Below are positions 9,729 to 18,125 of a stretch of DNA of 64,000 nt, in pieces. The DNA lies in NCBI RefSeq assembly GCF_017603965.1, contig NZ_CP071955.1, forward strand, positions 3,038,001-3,102,000, written 5' to 3'. Source of the DNA: Xanthomonas fragariae. Its GTDB lineage: Bacteria; Pseudomonadota; Gammaproteobacteria; Xanthomonadales; Xanthomonadaceae. Each line of letters opens with the position of its first letter. The first letter of the stretch is position 1. The position numbers and the translations under genes were made by a program. Under the pieces are notes generated by a model. The model worked only from the letters and a program-made list of their open reading frames with translations. It was not told the origin of the DNA and searched no databases.

Positions 9729-10535
9729 GTGAAATGGACAACGATTGGCTGGAAGACTCTTCTTGCAGTATGTTTTTTCTCATCAACAGGTCTGGCGTGG
9801 AGCAAATCACCAGCCTCCCCCCCTCCCGCATTTCAGGAAGTCATTGCCCAAACGGGTGCTGAAAACAGCTTGAGATTTTTGCTAGGTGATCACTTCGAAA
9901 AATTTAAAGGAAATTTCGCCGAAGCCGCCAATCCCGTTCAATTAAAAGACGGTGGAATCTTCCTTGATGGATGGAGAGAAGGCAGCGCCGATAGTCACGC
10001 CGCAGCTTTCGTTTTTTATCCTGATGGCCGAGTCTACGCAGCGTATTACAACCGCGAAGAGGGGCAGGTCCGTTATTTCGGCAACAAGAGTGCACGCATA
10101 CATCCTGCGATTGAGATTTGGGCGAAGCGGTTTGCTCCACCATTCAAAGTCCTCTCCCAAAACAATTTTCTGAGCTCTTCACAAACCGGCACTGTGGCAG
10201 CAGCCAGCTCCCCCACTCCAGCAGAGCAAGAGGAGATGCGGAAAGTTGCTGCTGCCATCTGGGACCCATCAATTGCAGCCGGATGGGATATGAACGCTGA
10301 GGTGGGTGACATGTTGGGCACTGCCACTAAAGAAATAATGGACTGCTCTGCAGCTTTTAGCTTGGTTCCCAGGCCTGTGGGCTGGATCCCTGGATGGGGT
10401 TATGTAGCGAAGACCGCATTACAAATTACCGCTTACCTAGCTGGACTCACCAAGGATAGGGTCTACAGAACCTGCGTTCCTGCAACCGCCCTAAACTGGC
10501 GGAGCAGGATTGAAATGGCGTCTGCCGGTATCTGA
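9729..10535 (+). CDS. Exported protein with Ivy-like region
   Basis: The GTG start at 9729 is preceded by GGAG nine bases upstream. The N-terminus (KWTTIGWKTLLAVCFFSSTGLAWS) is a signal peptide, so the mature protein is periplasmic or secreted. Residues ~30-130 (FQEVIAQTG… DGGIFLDGWREGSADSHAAAFVFYPDGRVYAAYY) have the strand pattern of Ivy-type lysozyme inhibitors, but the CKPHDC loop cysteines are absent, so the similarity is weak. The C-terminal ~110 residues are unassigned and contain a short hydrophobic segment. It is followed 33 nt later by a 45-aa membrane peptide. No firm function. Confidence 0.65.
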   Translation: MKWTTIGWKTLLAVCFFSSTGLAWSKSPASPPPAFQEVIAQTGAENSLRFLLGDHFEKFKGNFAEAANPVQLKDGGIFLDGWREGSADSHAAAFVFYPDGRVYAAYYNREEGQVRYFGNKSARIHPAIEIWAKRFAPPFKVLSQNNFLSSSQTGTVAAASSPTPAEQEEMRKVAAAIWDPSIAAGWDMNAEVGDMLGTATKEIMDCSAAFSLVPRPVGWIPGWGYVAKTALQITAYLAGLTKDRVYRTCVPATALNWRSRIEMASAGI

Positions 10536-10568
10536 ATTCGCTCACCTTAAAGTGTTTTGGGGAACACC

Positions 10569-10706
10569 ATGCTTGAGGCCATTTTGCAAACTGCCGAGAT
10601 ATTTTTTTCCAGCATTGGCCAAGCTACCAGCCGTAACGCTTGGCTTTATTTGGGTCTAAGCCTTCTGGTAGTTGCAGTCGCTTGCGGTTTCCTTTTCTTG
10701 AAATAG
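10569..10706 (+). CDS. 45-aa single-pass membrane peptide
   Basis: The ATG at 10569 has GGGGA 5-10 nt upstream. The product starts MLEAILQTAEIFFSSIGQ and carries one membrane helix (LYLGLSLLVVAVACGFLFL) ending in lysine. It lies 33 nt after the exported Ivy-like gene and directly before a strong terminator, so the two probably form an operon. Too short for family assignment. Confidence 0.6.
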   Translation: MLEAILQTAEIFFSSIGQATSRNAWLYLGLSLLVVAVACGFLFLK

Positions 10707-10717
10707 GCTAATAGTTC

Positions 10718-10750
10718 AGCACTTCCCTGCCTAGGCAAGGAAGTGCTTTT
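10718..10750 (+). terminator. Intrinsic terminator
   Basis: AGCACTTCC and GGAAGTGCT flank a small loop (CTGCCTAGGCAA) and are followed by TTT. The hairpin closes the exported-protein/45-aa peptide unit. Confidence 0.85.
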
Positions 10751-10779
10751 GAAGCAGTCGCCTGGGATTATTTTAGAAC

Positions 10780-11729
10780 CTAGGTGTTCAGTCCCGGCAT
10801 TAGATGGATCGGATTCACCTTGAACCGCTCGGGCTCGGATGTCCACTGTTTGCAGATGAATTCGTACGGTGTCAGACCCTTCAGGGCTTTGAGTCTGCGA
10901 GCGAAGTTGTAGGCGTCGATGAAGTTGGCCAAATGCTGTTGCAGTTGTGCGTGGTCGTCGTAATGGAAGCGTTTGACAGTGGCTTGCTTGATCGTCCGAT
11001 TCATCCGCTCAACCTGCCCGTTGGTCCAGGGATGCTTGACCTTGGTCAGGCGGTGTTGGATGCCGTGCTCCTCGCAGAGGCGACTGAAGAGATGCGCGAA
11101 GGCGTAGCGGTCGGAACTGCGGTTGGTGAACTGGATGCCGTTATCCGTCAGAACCGTATGCAGGGTGTAGGGCACCGCCTGAATCACATTGCGCAGGAAC
11201 TGCGCTGCAACCAGCTTGTTGGCCGAGGGATGAAGCTCGGTGAGCGCAAACTTGGACGTTCTGTCGATGGCCACGAACAGATAGAGCTTGCCCTGGGCCG
11301 TCTGCAGCTCTGCGATGTCGATGTGGAAGTAGCCAATCGGATAGTGCTTGAACTGCTTTTTGGCAGGTTTGTTGCCTTTGATGTCTGGCAGTCGCGAGAT
11401 GTCATGGCGCTGCAGGCAGCGGTGCAATGATGAGCGCGTCAGATGCCGGATGCTCGGCTGCAGTGATAGAGACAGTCGTCCAGCGGCAGCAATGTGTGCC
11501 TGCGGAAGGCGACGATCGCCGCCTCATCCTCAATGGACAACACCGTGGAACGTGGGTGCGTCGGCCCAGTTGGCAGATCCGCAACCGAACTGCGCTTCTT
11601 CCACTTCGCCACCGTCTTTTGATTGATGCCGTAGCGCTTGGAAAGCGCTCTCAGGCTCTCTTGACTCTGTTGTATCGCTCGACGGATCGCCTCTGTCGTG
11701 GTGGCGCTCCCATGCAGAACCTGGCCCAT
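10780..11729 (-). pseudogene. IS481-family transposase, 1-nt frameshift
   Basis: The N-terminal part (MGQVLHGSATTTEAIRRAIQ … HTH … SIEDEAAIVAFRRHTLLPLDDCLY) is in one frame. The rest (LQPSIRHLTRSSLHRCLQ … DDE integrase core with FHIDIAE, LTDNGIQF, NGQVERMNRT) is in another. Restoring one base inside TAT-CACTGCAG near 11470 (to TAT GCA CTG CAG) rejoins the frames. The product is otherwise complete (~315 aa). Confidence 0.85.
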
Positions 11730-11789
11730 AGTGCTTCCTTCCATTCGAGGGAAAATAATGAACCATCAAAGCCTGGGATCAAATACCTA
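10781..11789 (-). mobile_element. IS481-family element (transposase frameshifted)
   Basis: The ends TAGGTGTTCAGTCCCGGC and (inverse strand) TAGGTATTTGATCCCAGG are imperfect inverted repeats, giving 1009 bp. No target duplication is evident (AACC versus ATCTC flanks), suggesting an old insertion or a deletion at one side. It ends 22 bp from the stop of the reverse transcriptase. A second, internally truncated copy lies at 42835-43057. Confidence 0.8.
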
Positions 11790-11810
11790 ATCTCATCGCA
11801 GGTGGTTACG

Positions 11811-12566
11811 TCACGTTGTCACAGCGGCAACCTGGGCGGAGTTAATCGAATGCACGTAGCGCACTATTCCATGTTCGACATGCAATGAGCTTGCCGTGGC
11901 ATACGACTCACGGAAGCGATCAAGCCTGTCCTGCGTCAACGTCAACAGACCATGGGGGAGCTCGACGTTAAAGGCCGTCACTGTCGAGGTAGGCCCAATT
12001 GTCTTACCGGCACTAAGTGGCAGGCCTGCATCTGTCGCGAGTTGGGCAAGCTCAGCGGCTGCGACATAGAGGCGCGCTTCGTCGTTGGACGACAAGACGA
12101 TGTCATCCATGTAAACGCTGACAGTCATGTCTCCGGAAGATTCGCACTGCCGTAAAAACCGCCCTACTCGACTGCGGTTAAGCGCCAAAGATGCCAAAAT
12201 CGGGGATTGAACATACCCATACGGCAGCATGGTCTTACGAGTGTCGGGACGGATGACCACGCTGTCGCTTGCTATCTTCCTGGCATCAACGTAGGAAAAA
12301 CTCTTCTTCAAGCTGCGCGTGACTCTCGATTGATTGATGCGACCAAAGAAGTCGTCAAGATCGCAGCGAAAGAAGTATTGATTTTTCAAATGTCGCCGGA
12401 GAGCCGCCACATGCCCACCCTTGCGAAGGTGAAAGTAGAACTTGGGGCAAGCCCACACCTTTGACACAGATAAACGGATCGCCTCACCTGCAGCCTTGCC
12501 CAAGGGAGTCGGGACATACACCCATCGCCCTGGTTTTACCTCAAAGCGGTGTTCCCATCTCTTCAT
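11811..12566 (-). CDS. Standalone reverse transcriptase (defence-type candidate)
   Basis: A 251-aa protein with clear RT palm motifs: RCDLDDFF (~67-74, catalytic Asp), LPYGYVQSPILASLAL (~114-129, the QSP block) and VYMDDIVLSS (~151-160, YxDD). There is no maturase, HNH, protease or RNase H domain, so it is not a group II intron or retroelement polymerase of usual type. Standalone RTs in defence islands belong to the UG/Abi (DRT) or retron groups. The QSP and YMDD forms suit a UG/Abi-type RT better than a retron, but the class is not fixed. The chosen ATG overlaps the stop of a 40-aa ORF by ATGA. A GTG at 12578 in the same frame is an alternative start. Only ~95 residues follow YMDD, so the C-terminus may be short. 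Confidence 0.8.
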   Translation of the reverse strand: MKRWEHRFEVKPGRWVYVPTPLGKAAGEAIRLSVSKVWACPKFYFHLRKGGHVAALRRHLKNQYFFRCDLDDFFGRINQSRVTRSLKKSFSYVDARKIASDSVVIRPDTRKTMLPYGYVQSPILASLALNRSRVGRFLRQCESSGDMTVSVYMDDIVLSSNDEARLYVAAAELAQLATDAGLPLSAGKTIGPTSTVTAFNVELPHGLLTLTQDRLDRFRESYATASSLHVEHGIVRYVHSINSAQVAAVTT

Positions 12567-12685
12567 CGCGAAGCCCACGAGTAGTTAGATGCCATGTTCA
12601 TGAGCGCTGCCAGGAAACGGAAAAATCCGCCCCCAAACGACAGCAACGCATGAACTAGGCGGGTCTTACGAATAAATTTCTTCAT
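12563..12685 (-). CDS. 40-aa basic/hydrophobic ORF coupled to the reverse transcriptase
   Basis: Starts MKKFIRKTRLVHALLSFGGG, then FFRFLAALMNMASNYSWASR, and stops in the TGA of ATGA that also starts the RT. A strong Shine-Dalgarno (GAGGAG, 8 nt before the ATG) precedes it. The basic head and hydrophobic middle suggest a small membrane-associated peptide. Either it is a separate translationally coupled partner, or it is the original N-terminal extension of the RT displaced by a 1-nt shift. The strong RBS and clean ATGA overlap favour a real gene. Confidence 0.55.
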   Translation of the reverse strand: MKKFIRKTRLVHALLSFGGGFFRFLAALMNMASNYSWASR

Positions 12686-12999
12686 AAGATCACTCCTCTA
12701 TTCTTAGCTCCGGCTTGCCTAGCGCAGGGCGCATGGACACATAACCAACGGCGACCACCGAATAGAGACATGCGGCGTCGAGTAAGTCACTTGGTGACGA
12801 ATAGAGGAACAGGCCGAGAGCCTATCGCCAGAGCGCCCCTAGTGTAACGCACGAGAAGCAAAGTCATCAATTTTGAAGCAATGAATCGGACTCTACCGAC
12901 CATCACCGGCAACCGTTTACCGAGCTCTACTCTCTCCAGCCACAGATCTTGTTGCGGCGCGTCGTGTGATACGCCCAAGGTTCCGTAGACACTCAAGAC
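12686..12999. other. Non-coding stretch upstream of the RT unit
   Basis: 314 bp without a convincing gene between the RT leader ORF and IS3 copy A. One short perfect hairpin (GTCAC-TTG-GTGAC, near 12787-12799) is visible. Defence RTs often have a template or structural RNA next to the gene, so this is the place to look, but I see no diagnostic retron msr-msd architecture. Confidence 0.3.
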
Positions 13000-14302
13000 T
13001 GAACCGCCCCGGGATTTCGGGAGGCTGTTTGGTTTGAGTCACGCCGCTTTGGCGTAACCGGCCTGTTGTCGATAGTAAGCCTCTTCGGCTTCCGCTGGCG
13101 GAATGTTCCCGATCGACCCCAGCAAGCGTTTGTGGTTGTACCAGTCCACCCAATCCAGCGTGGCCAGTTCCACATCCTGGCGGTTGCGCCACGCGCGCCG
13201 GTGGATCACCTCGGCCTTGTACAACCCGTTGATCGTCTCGGCCAACGCGTTGTCATAGCTATCGCCCACGCTGCCCACCGACGGCTCGATCCCGGCGTCG
13301 GCCAGCCGCTCGGTGTAGCGGATCGACACATACTGCACGCCGCGGTCGGAGTGGTGGATCAGGCCGCCTTCGGTTGGACGACGCGCATGCAGCGCCTGCT
13401 CCAGCGCGTCCAGCACGAAGTCCGTGTGCGCCGTCTGCGACACCTTCCAGCCCACGATCCGCCGTGCGTACACGTCGATCACGAAGGCCACGTACACGAA
13501 CCCGGCCCAGGTCGAGACATACGTGAAGTCGCTGACCCACAGTCGGTTCGGCGACGGCGCATGGAACTGTCGGTTCACCTTGTCCAGCGGGCACGGCCGC
13601 TTGTCGCTGATCGTGGTCTTGACCACCTTCCCGCGTACCACGCCGCGCAGGCCAAGTGCGCCCATCAGTCGCTCCACCGTGCAGCGGGCCACCGCATAGC
13701 CCTCGCGCTTGAGCTGCCGCCAGACCTTGCGCACGCCGTACACCTGTCGGTTCTGCTCCCATACCCGCCGGATCTGCGGGCGCAGCGCCTGGTCCTTCCA
13801 CCAGCGGTTCGGGCGCAAGTTCGCGTCCGCTTCCCGCTGCGCGTGGCGGTAATACGTCGACGGGGCAACCTGCAGCACCTTGCAGATTGGCTCGACCCCG
13901 TGAACATCGCAATGTTCGGTCACGAACGTGGTCAGGGCTTGAAGCGGCGGTCGAGCTCCGCCTGGGCAAAATACGCGCTGGCCTTGCGCAGGATCTCGTT
14001 GGCTTGCCTCAGCTCGCGCACTTCGCATTCCAGCGCTTTCATCCGCGTCCGCTCGTCCGTCGTCAGCCCCTGACGCTTGCCGGCATCACGCTCGGCCTGA
14101 CGCACCCAGTTGCACAGCGTCTGCGACGAACAGCCAATCTTCCCGGCAATCGATTCGATCGCCGCCCACTGCGAGCCGTACTCGCCCTGATGCTCCCGCA
14201 CCAGCCGAACCGCGCGCTCTCGCACTTCCGGTGAATATTTCGTCTTGCTCATCGCCCCATCTTCTCAAGAGTTGGAGCCTCCCGAAATCCCGGGGCGGTT
14301 CA
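13000..14302 (-). mobile_element. IS3-family element, copy A (1303 bp)
   Basis: The terminal repeats TGAACCGCCCCGGGATTTCG and inverse are at both ends (TG…CA). It has the same length as copies B (32006-33308) and C (36907-38209) and differs from them by at least one base in orfA (Cys instead of Arg in MKALE-C/R-EVRELR). The flanks carry no matching duplication (AAGAC versus CCCGG), and the right side abuts an IS407-type end, so this junction is rearranged. Confidence 0.92.
13039..14252 (-). CDS. IS3-family transposase OrfAB (copy A)
   Basis: OrfA (14252-13932, 106 aa, HTH with [12 protein letters not shown] and a leucine-zipper-like C-terminus) and OrfB (to 13039, DDE core with [25 protein letters not shown] and the [15 protein letters not shown] glutamate) overlap in a -1 relation. 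The 1214-nt span gives a 404-aa fusion after a -1 frameshift, the standard IS3 arrangement. Confidence 0.88.
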
Positions 14303-14345
14303 CCCGGACTCTAAACCCGGCCGCTACTCAGGGCAGGGGGACGTC
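14303..14345 (-). repeat. IS407-type terminal remnant
   Basis: CCCGGACTCTAAACCCGGCC … CTACTCAGGGCAGGGGGACG is the inverse of the sequence at 36257-36300, which is the end downstream of a truncated IS3/IS407-group orfB. Only ~40 bp remain, directly against IS3 copy A. It marks the right edge of the accessory region. Confidence 0.65.
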
Positions 14346-14606
14346 GCTCCCTAATTCCTCGATCTTGAGTAGCGCCCATGCGAAAAAGAGCGATCACCTC
14401 TGTCCACTTTCAGGCTAGCGGTGAGCATGCCCGACCCGCTACAATGGCAGACTGAAAAAGCAGGACACCTTCCTGGTTTCCGTAGCTGTATAGGAGACTC
14501 AGGAAGTTCGAGAGGGATCAGTACCTCCCCTCTCTCAGCAAGTTTTTATGATGGTGCAACGCGATTGCACGGATCCAGAGCCACGGCAGCGTGGCCCACG
14601 TCTTAT

Positions 14607-14714
14607 GGTGGCCCCGTCGGTCCCTCGCGACGCTAGATCGAAAATCCCGCCAGGGCCGGAAGGCAGCAACGGTATCGATTGATGCGGGCGCCGAGGTCAA
14701 CCGGCGGGGACACC
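14607..14714 (+). ncRNA. ffs: Signal recognition particle RNA (4.5S)
   Basis: The central segment CCAGGGCCGGAAGGCAGCAA is the SRP RNA apical domain that binds Ffh. The flanks GGTGGCCCCGTCGG and CCGGCGGGGACACC pair to close a ~108-nt hairpin of 4.5S length, followed by a T-rich stretch. The RNA scaffolds the Ffh GTPase that targets inner-membrane proteins co-translationally. It is an essential core gene, so the mobile DNA to its left stops just short of it. End positions are accurate to a few bases. Confidence 0.85.
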
Positions 14715-14763
14715 ACCCTAACTCTCACGATGCCCGCCGGATCTTTTAATTTGCAAGCGCGTA

Positions 14764-15213
14764 CTACTGCGTCTGCGACTCCGGGTGCAGCCAGCCCGCA
14801 TCGCCTTCGAGGTAATGCTCGTGCTTCCAGATCGGCACGCGTGCCTTGACCTCGTCGATGATGAAGCGGCACGCATCGAACGCGGCGCCACGGTGCGCCG
14901 CACTGACGCCGACCCACACCGCAATGTCGCCGATGCGCAGCTCGCCCACGCGATGCACGCAATGCGCGTTGACGATGGCAAACCGACTCGCCGCTTCGTC
15001 GAGCACGTGCTGCCCTTCGGCTTGCGCGAGCGCGGCATAGGCTTCGTAACGAAGCCCAGCCACGCCGCGGCCTTCGTTGTGGTTGCGCGCCCACCCTTCG
15101 AAGCTGGCAAATGCACCAGCATGCGGATGCTCCAAACCGGCACGCAAGCTGTCGACCGGCAATGGCATTTCGGTGAGCGCAAAAATGGCGGTGGTCTGAG
15201 CGCTCACGCTCAC
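14764..15213 (-). CDS. moaE: Molybdopterin synthase catalytic subunit MoaE
   Basis: A 149-aa protein of normal family length. It shows the MoaE signatures FASFEGWARNHNEGRGVAGLRYEAY, HRVGELRIGDIAVWVGVSAAHRGAAF and VPIWKHE (the Lys that contacts the MoaD C-terminus). It transfers the sulfur carried on MoaD to precursor Z (cPMP) to make molybdopterin. The GTG start overlaps the moaD stop (GTGA). Last gene of the leftward moa operon. Confidence 0.95.
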   Translation of the reverse strand: MSVSAQTTAIFALTEMPLPVDSLRAGLEHPHAGAFASFEGWARNHNEGRGVAGLRYEAYAALAQAEGQHVLDEAASRFAIVNAHCVHRVGELRIGDIAVWVGVSAAHRGAAFDACRFIIDEVKARVPIWKHEHYLEGDAGWLHPESQTQ

Positions 15214-15455
15214 CCTCCCGAGACCGGCGGGATAAAGACCACTTCGCTGCCATCGCCCGCCGCATCCTCCCAGCGCGCAAACGCGCCATTCACCGCTACG
15301 CGCAGCTGCGCCGGCGTCCAGCGCAGGCCGTGGCGTGCATCGAGTTCGGCATACAGCGCGCGCAAGTCCTGCGCATCTGATTGCACCTGCTCGCTGGCAA
15401 TGCCTGCCGCCTCACGCAGGCTGGCGAAATAAAGCACCGTCACTGTCGCGCTCAT
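15210..15455 (-). CDS. moaD: Molybdopterin synthase sulfur-carrier subunit MoaD
   Basis: An 81-aa ubiquitin-like protein from [18 protein letters not shown] to the C-terminal SGG that becomes a thiocarboxylate. The ATG at 15455 was chosen because it overlaps the moaC stop (ATGA) and gives the usual length. Longer in-frame starts would invade moaC. Confidence 0.93.
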   Translation of the reverse strand: MSATVTVLYFASLREAAGIASEQVQSDAQDLRALYAELDARHGLRWTPAQLRVAVNGAFARWEDAAGDGSEVVFIPPVSGG

Positions 15456-15949
15456 CGCTTTGCTCCGATATCGCGTTTGCCGCCAACCTTGGACACCAAT
15501 TTGGTCGGGCCGATGCTCATGCGGTGCGATAACGCCTTGCACATGTCATAGACCGTCAACGCCGCCACGCTGGCACCGGTGAGTGCTTCCATCTCCACAC
15601 CGGTGCGATGCACGCAGCGCACGGTGCAGCTGATTTCCAGCACTTGTTCGCCAGCCCAGTCGATCTCGAAACGACACGCATCGATCGGTAGCGGATGACA
15701 AAACGGGATCAATTCGTGCGTGCGCTTGACCGCCATCGTGCCGGCGATCACGGCAGTTTCCACGATGCCGCCCTTGGCACTGCGCAAGCCGTTGGCGCGC
15801 AACCGCGCCGCTACGGCAGCGGGAAATCGCACGCGGCTTTCGGCGGTGGCGCTGCGTGCGGTGACCGCCTTGTCCGAGACATCCACCATCGTCGGAAGCC
15901 CGGCATCATCCAGGTGAGTCAGGCATGCGGAACGGGATTTTGCGGGCAT
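15452..15949 (-). CDS. moaC: Cyclic pyranopterin monophosphate synthase MoaC
   Basis: 165 aa from [17 protein letters not shown]. Contains [26 protein letters not shown] and [24 protein letters not shown], the MoaC active-site signatures. It converts the MoaA product to cPMP. It follows a decayed NTF2-like gene and overlaps moaD by four bases. The RBS is weak, consistent with coupling to upstream translation before the pseudogene decayed. Confidence 0.95.
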   Translation of the reverse strand: MPAKSRSACLTHLDDAGLPTMVDVSDKAVTARSATAESRVRFPAAVAARLRANGLRSAKGGIVETAVIAGTMAVKRTHELIPFCHPLPIDACRFEIDWAGEQVLEISCTVRCVHRTGVEMEALTGASVAALTVYDMCKALSHRMSIGPTKLVSKVGGKRDIGAKR

Positions 15950-15984
15950 GGGAGATGACACGATGACAGACGCGCAGGATGCGA

Positions 15985-16348
15985 CATTGTCGGTGAACGG
16001 AGTGCCTTGATGGAACATTAGCTGCCATCCATTCGCGTTCTTGCGCCATAGCAGAAGTGCGCAATGCACGCCGCGCGATGCCATCACGGCAATCGACCGA
16101 CCGATAATGCGCAAGATGCGGCACCAGTAGCACCCATTCGAAGCCATCTGCTTTGTAATCGATTGCAACCTGATCGGCACTCAACGCAGCGATGACATCG
16201 GTTGCGTGTAACGCCATCCGGATGCGCCGAACTCCACAAACGCTGGATCGAGCAAGTCTTCCAGCGCCTGCACGGCGCTGCTTACCCGTGAATCGAGCAA
16301 ACCCAGCTCCAGCGCGCGCAACTGCAGCAGAAGCGATATCTGGCTCAC
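15985..16348 (-). pseudogene. NTF2-like/DUF4440 gene, decayed inside the moa operon
   Basis: Three consecutive pieces in three frames reconstruct one DUF4440-type protein: LLLQLRALELGLLDSRV … FVEFGASGWRYTQ, then [26 protein letters not shown], then [29 protein letters not shown]. The GTG start at 16348 overlaps the moaA stop (GTGA), showing that it was once translated as part of the operon. At least two frameshifts separate the pieces. Confidence 0.7.
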
Positions 16349-17376
16349 CCGCCGATCAAAAACATCTCGACCGGCTTTCCGCGACGCGGTGTCGATGCGC
16401 GCACCTCGCTGTAGCGATCGCCACGCATGCCCCAGCGCTGACGTAGATGGGTCGCCAGACCGTGCTCGCCATCGGCCAAGGCCTGCTTGAGGTCGTGGCC
16501 CTGGGTGGCGAACAGGCAGGTATACAGATGGCCATCGGCCGATACGCGCGCACGTTGGCAGTCGCCGCAGAACGGCACGCTGATCGAACTGACGAAACCC
16601 ACCTCGCCTGCACCATCGGCAAACGCGTGGCGCTGCGCCACTTCACCGGTGTAATTGGCATCCAGCGGCTCCAGCGGCCAGCGCGCGCGAATGCGCTCGT
16701 GCAATTGCGCGGAGCTCACCACCGCATCCGGTGTCCAGCCATTGCAACTGCCCACATCCATGAATTCGATGAAGCGCAGTACGTGGCCGGTGCCGCGGAA
16801 ATGCTCCACAAGCGGCAGCACCTGATCTTCATTGACGCCACGCTGCACCACGCAATTGATCTTCAAGCACTGGAAGCCGGCTTGCTCGGCCCTGGCAATG
16901 CCGGACAGCACCTGTGCGATGTCGCCTCGACCGCCGCTCATGCGCTTGAACAGCTCCGGCTCCAGCGCATCCATGCTGACGGTAATGCGTCGCAGCCCGG
17001 CCTGACGCAGCGCCACGGCATGACGAGCAAGCAAGGCACCGTTTGTGGTCAGCGCCAAGTCCTCGATGCCGTCGATCGTGGTGAGTCGCGCGATCAAGCT
17101 CGGCAAGTCGCGACGCAGCAGTGGTTCGCCGCCTGTCAGACGCACCTTGGTAACGCCGACCGACACGAATGCACGCACCAGTGTTTCCAGTAGATCGAAG
17201 CTCAGGCGCTGCTGCGCATCGAAGCCATAATCGTCCGGCATGCGGTCGGCTGGCATGCAATAGCCGCAACGAAAGTTGCAGGCCTCGATGACCGACAAGC
17301 GCAGATCGCGCAATGGCCGACCATAACGGTCCTGCATCGGCGCAGTCGCAAGATCCGGCAGCAGCAAGGCACCCAT
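16345..17376 (-). CDS. moaA: GTP 3',8-cyclase MoaA (radical SAM)
   Basis: A 343-aa protein. The radical-SAM cluster motif CNFRCGYC (CxxxCxxC, ~33-40) is followed by VRLTGGEPLLRRD. The C-terminal second [4Fe-4S] site is CGDCQRARVSADGHLYTC, and the chain ends in GG as usual for MoaA. It catalyses the first step of molybdenum-cofactor synthesis from GTP. The ATG shares a base with the stop of the MBL-fold gene (TGATG). Moco made here would serve the paoABC-type enzyme encoded at 44.3-48.3 kb. Confidence 0.96.
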   Translation of the reverse strand: MGALLLPDLATAPMQDRYGRPLRDLRLSVIEACNFRCGYCMPADRMPDDYGFDAQQRLSFDLLETLVRAFVSVGVTKVRLTGGEPLLRRDLPSLIARLTTIDGIEDLALTTNGALLARHAVALRQAGLRRITVSMDALEPELFKRMSGGRGDIAQVLSGIARAEQAGFQCLKINCVVQRGVNEDQVLPLVEHFRGTGHVLRFIEFMDVGSCNGWTPDAVVSSAQLHERIRARWPLEPLDANYTGEVAQRHAFADGAGEVGFVSSISVPFCGDCQRARVSADGHLYTCLFATQGHDLKQALADGEHGLATHLRQRWGMRGDRYSEVRASTPRRGKPVEMFLIGG

Positions 17377-18125
17377 CAGCGCACCGTGGCGGCGGTCGGG
17401 TCCGCCAGCGCCAGATGTTGCCCAGGCACAGCCACGCGGTGCCCGCGTGCGCGAAGCACGTCGGCGTCAGCATCGCTGGCGTAGTGGTACAGCAGCATGC
17501 GGCTCAACAGGTCCTGCGAGTATTCCCGCTCCAAATCGTCCACACCAGTATGCGACGGGTTGCCGTGAACGCTGCAGTCATGCGCGATGAGCTCGCTGTC
17601 GTCGGCGTAACGGGCCAGCATCTCCGGGACCGGTCGGGTGTCGCCGGTCCACACCAGCGCGCCCTTAAGGCGCAGCCCATAGGCCGTCTCTGGCCAATGG
17701 TGGCGCACCGGGAATACTTCTAGCCGCACCCCGTCGTGCCAGAAGGCATCACCGACCGGCACCAACTGAAACGCGTCCCAAAAATTTGCGCCACCCTCGG
17801 CCAGTACATTCGGGTAGTCGGCAATGCGTCGCTGCAGCAATGGCACCACCGGCGCCGGCACGTACAGTCGGGTGCACCCGCGGCGTTCGGAAAAATAGCT
17901 ATCCACGAACACCCGCTCCATGCCGCCCACGTGGTCCAGATGCACATGGGTGATGAAGATCGCCCGCGGCAACTGACCATAATGGGCTTGGTAGGCGGTG
18001 AGCCCTTCGCTGCCGCAATCGATCGTCAGCCAAGGCATGCCAGCACGTTCGATGGTCGCCATCGGCGAACCAAGCGACACTGCCGACGCATTGCCGACCC
18101 CCTGCACACGCAACGCCCAATTCAT
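17376..18125 (-). CDS. MBL-fold metallohydrolase
   Basis: A 249-aa single-domain metallo-beta-lactamase fold with the metal motif ITHVHLDHVGG (~57-67), further ligands in LVWTGDTRPVPE and a histidine in AHDCSVHGNPSHTG. It has no signal peptide and resembles the RNase Z/phosphodiesterase-like branch. It is overlapped by one base at both ends (kdkA stop, moaA start), so it is part of the kdkA-moa transcript. Substrate unknown. Confidence 0.85.
   Translation of the reverse strand: MNWALRVQGVGNASAVSLGSPMATIERAGMPWLTIDCGSEGLTAYQAHYGQLPRAIFITHVHLDHVGGMERVFVDSYFSERRGCTRLYVPAPVVPLLQRRIADYPNVLAEGGANFWDAFQLVPVGDAFWHDGVRLEVFPVRHHWPETAYGLRLKGALVWTGDTRPVPEMLARYADDSELIAHDCSVHGNPSHTGVDDLEREYSQDLLSRMLLYHYASDADADVLRARGHRVAVPGQHLALADPTAATVR

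Noticed and set aside
12686..12999. Retron msr-msd upstream of the RT
   Set aside because: No pair of inverted a1/a2 repeats or branching-G context could be identified by eye.
16447..17193. 248-aa + strand ORF opposite moaA
   Set aside because: A shadow of the moaA reading frame without motifs; moaA itself has complete catalytic signatures.
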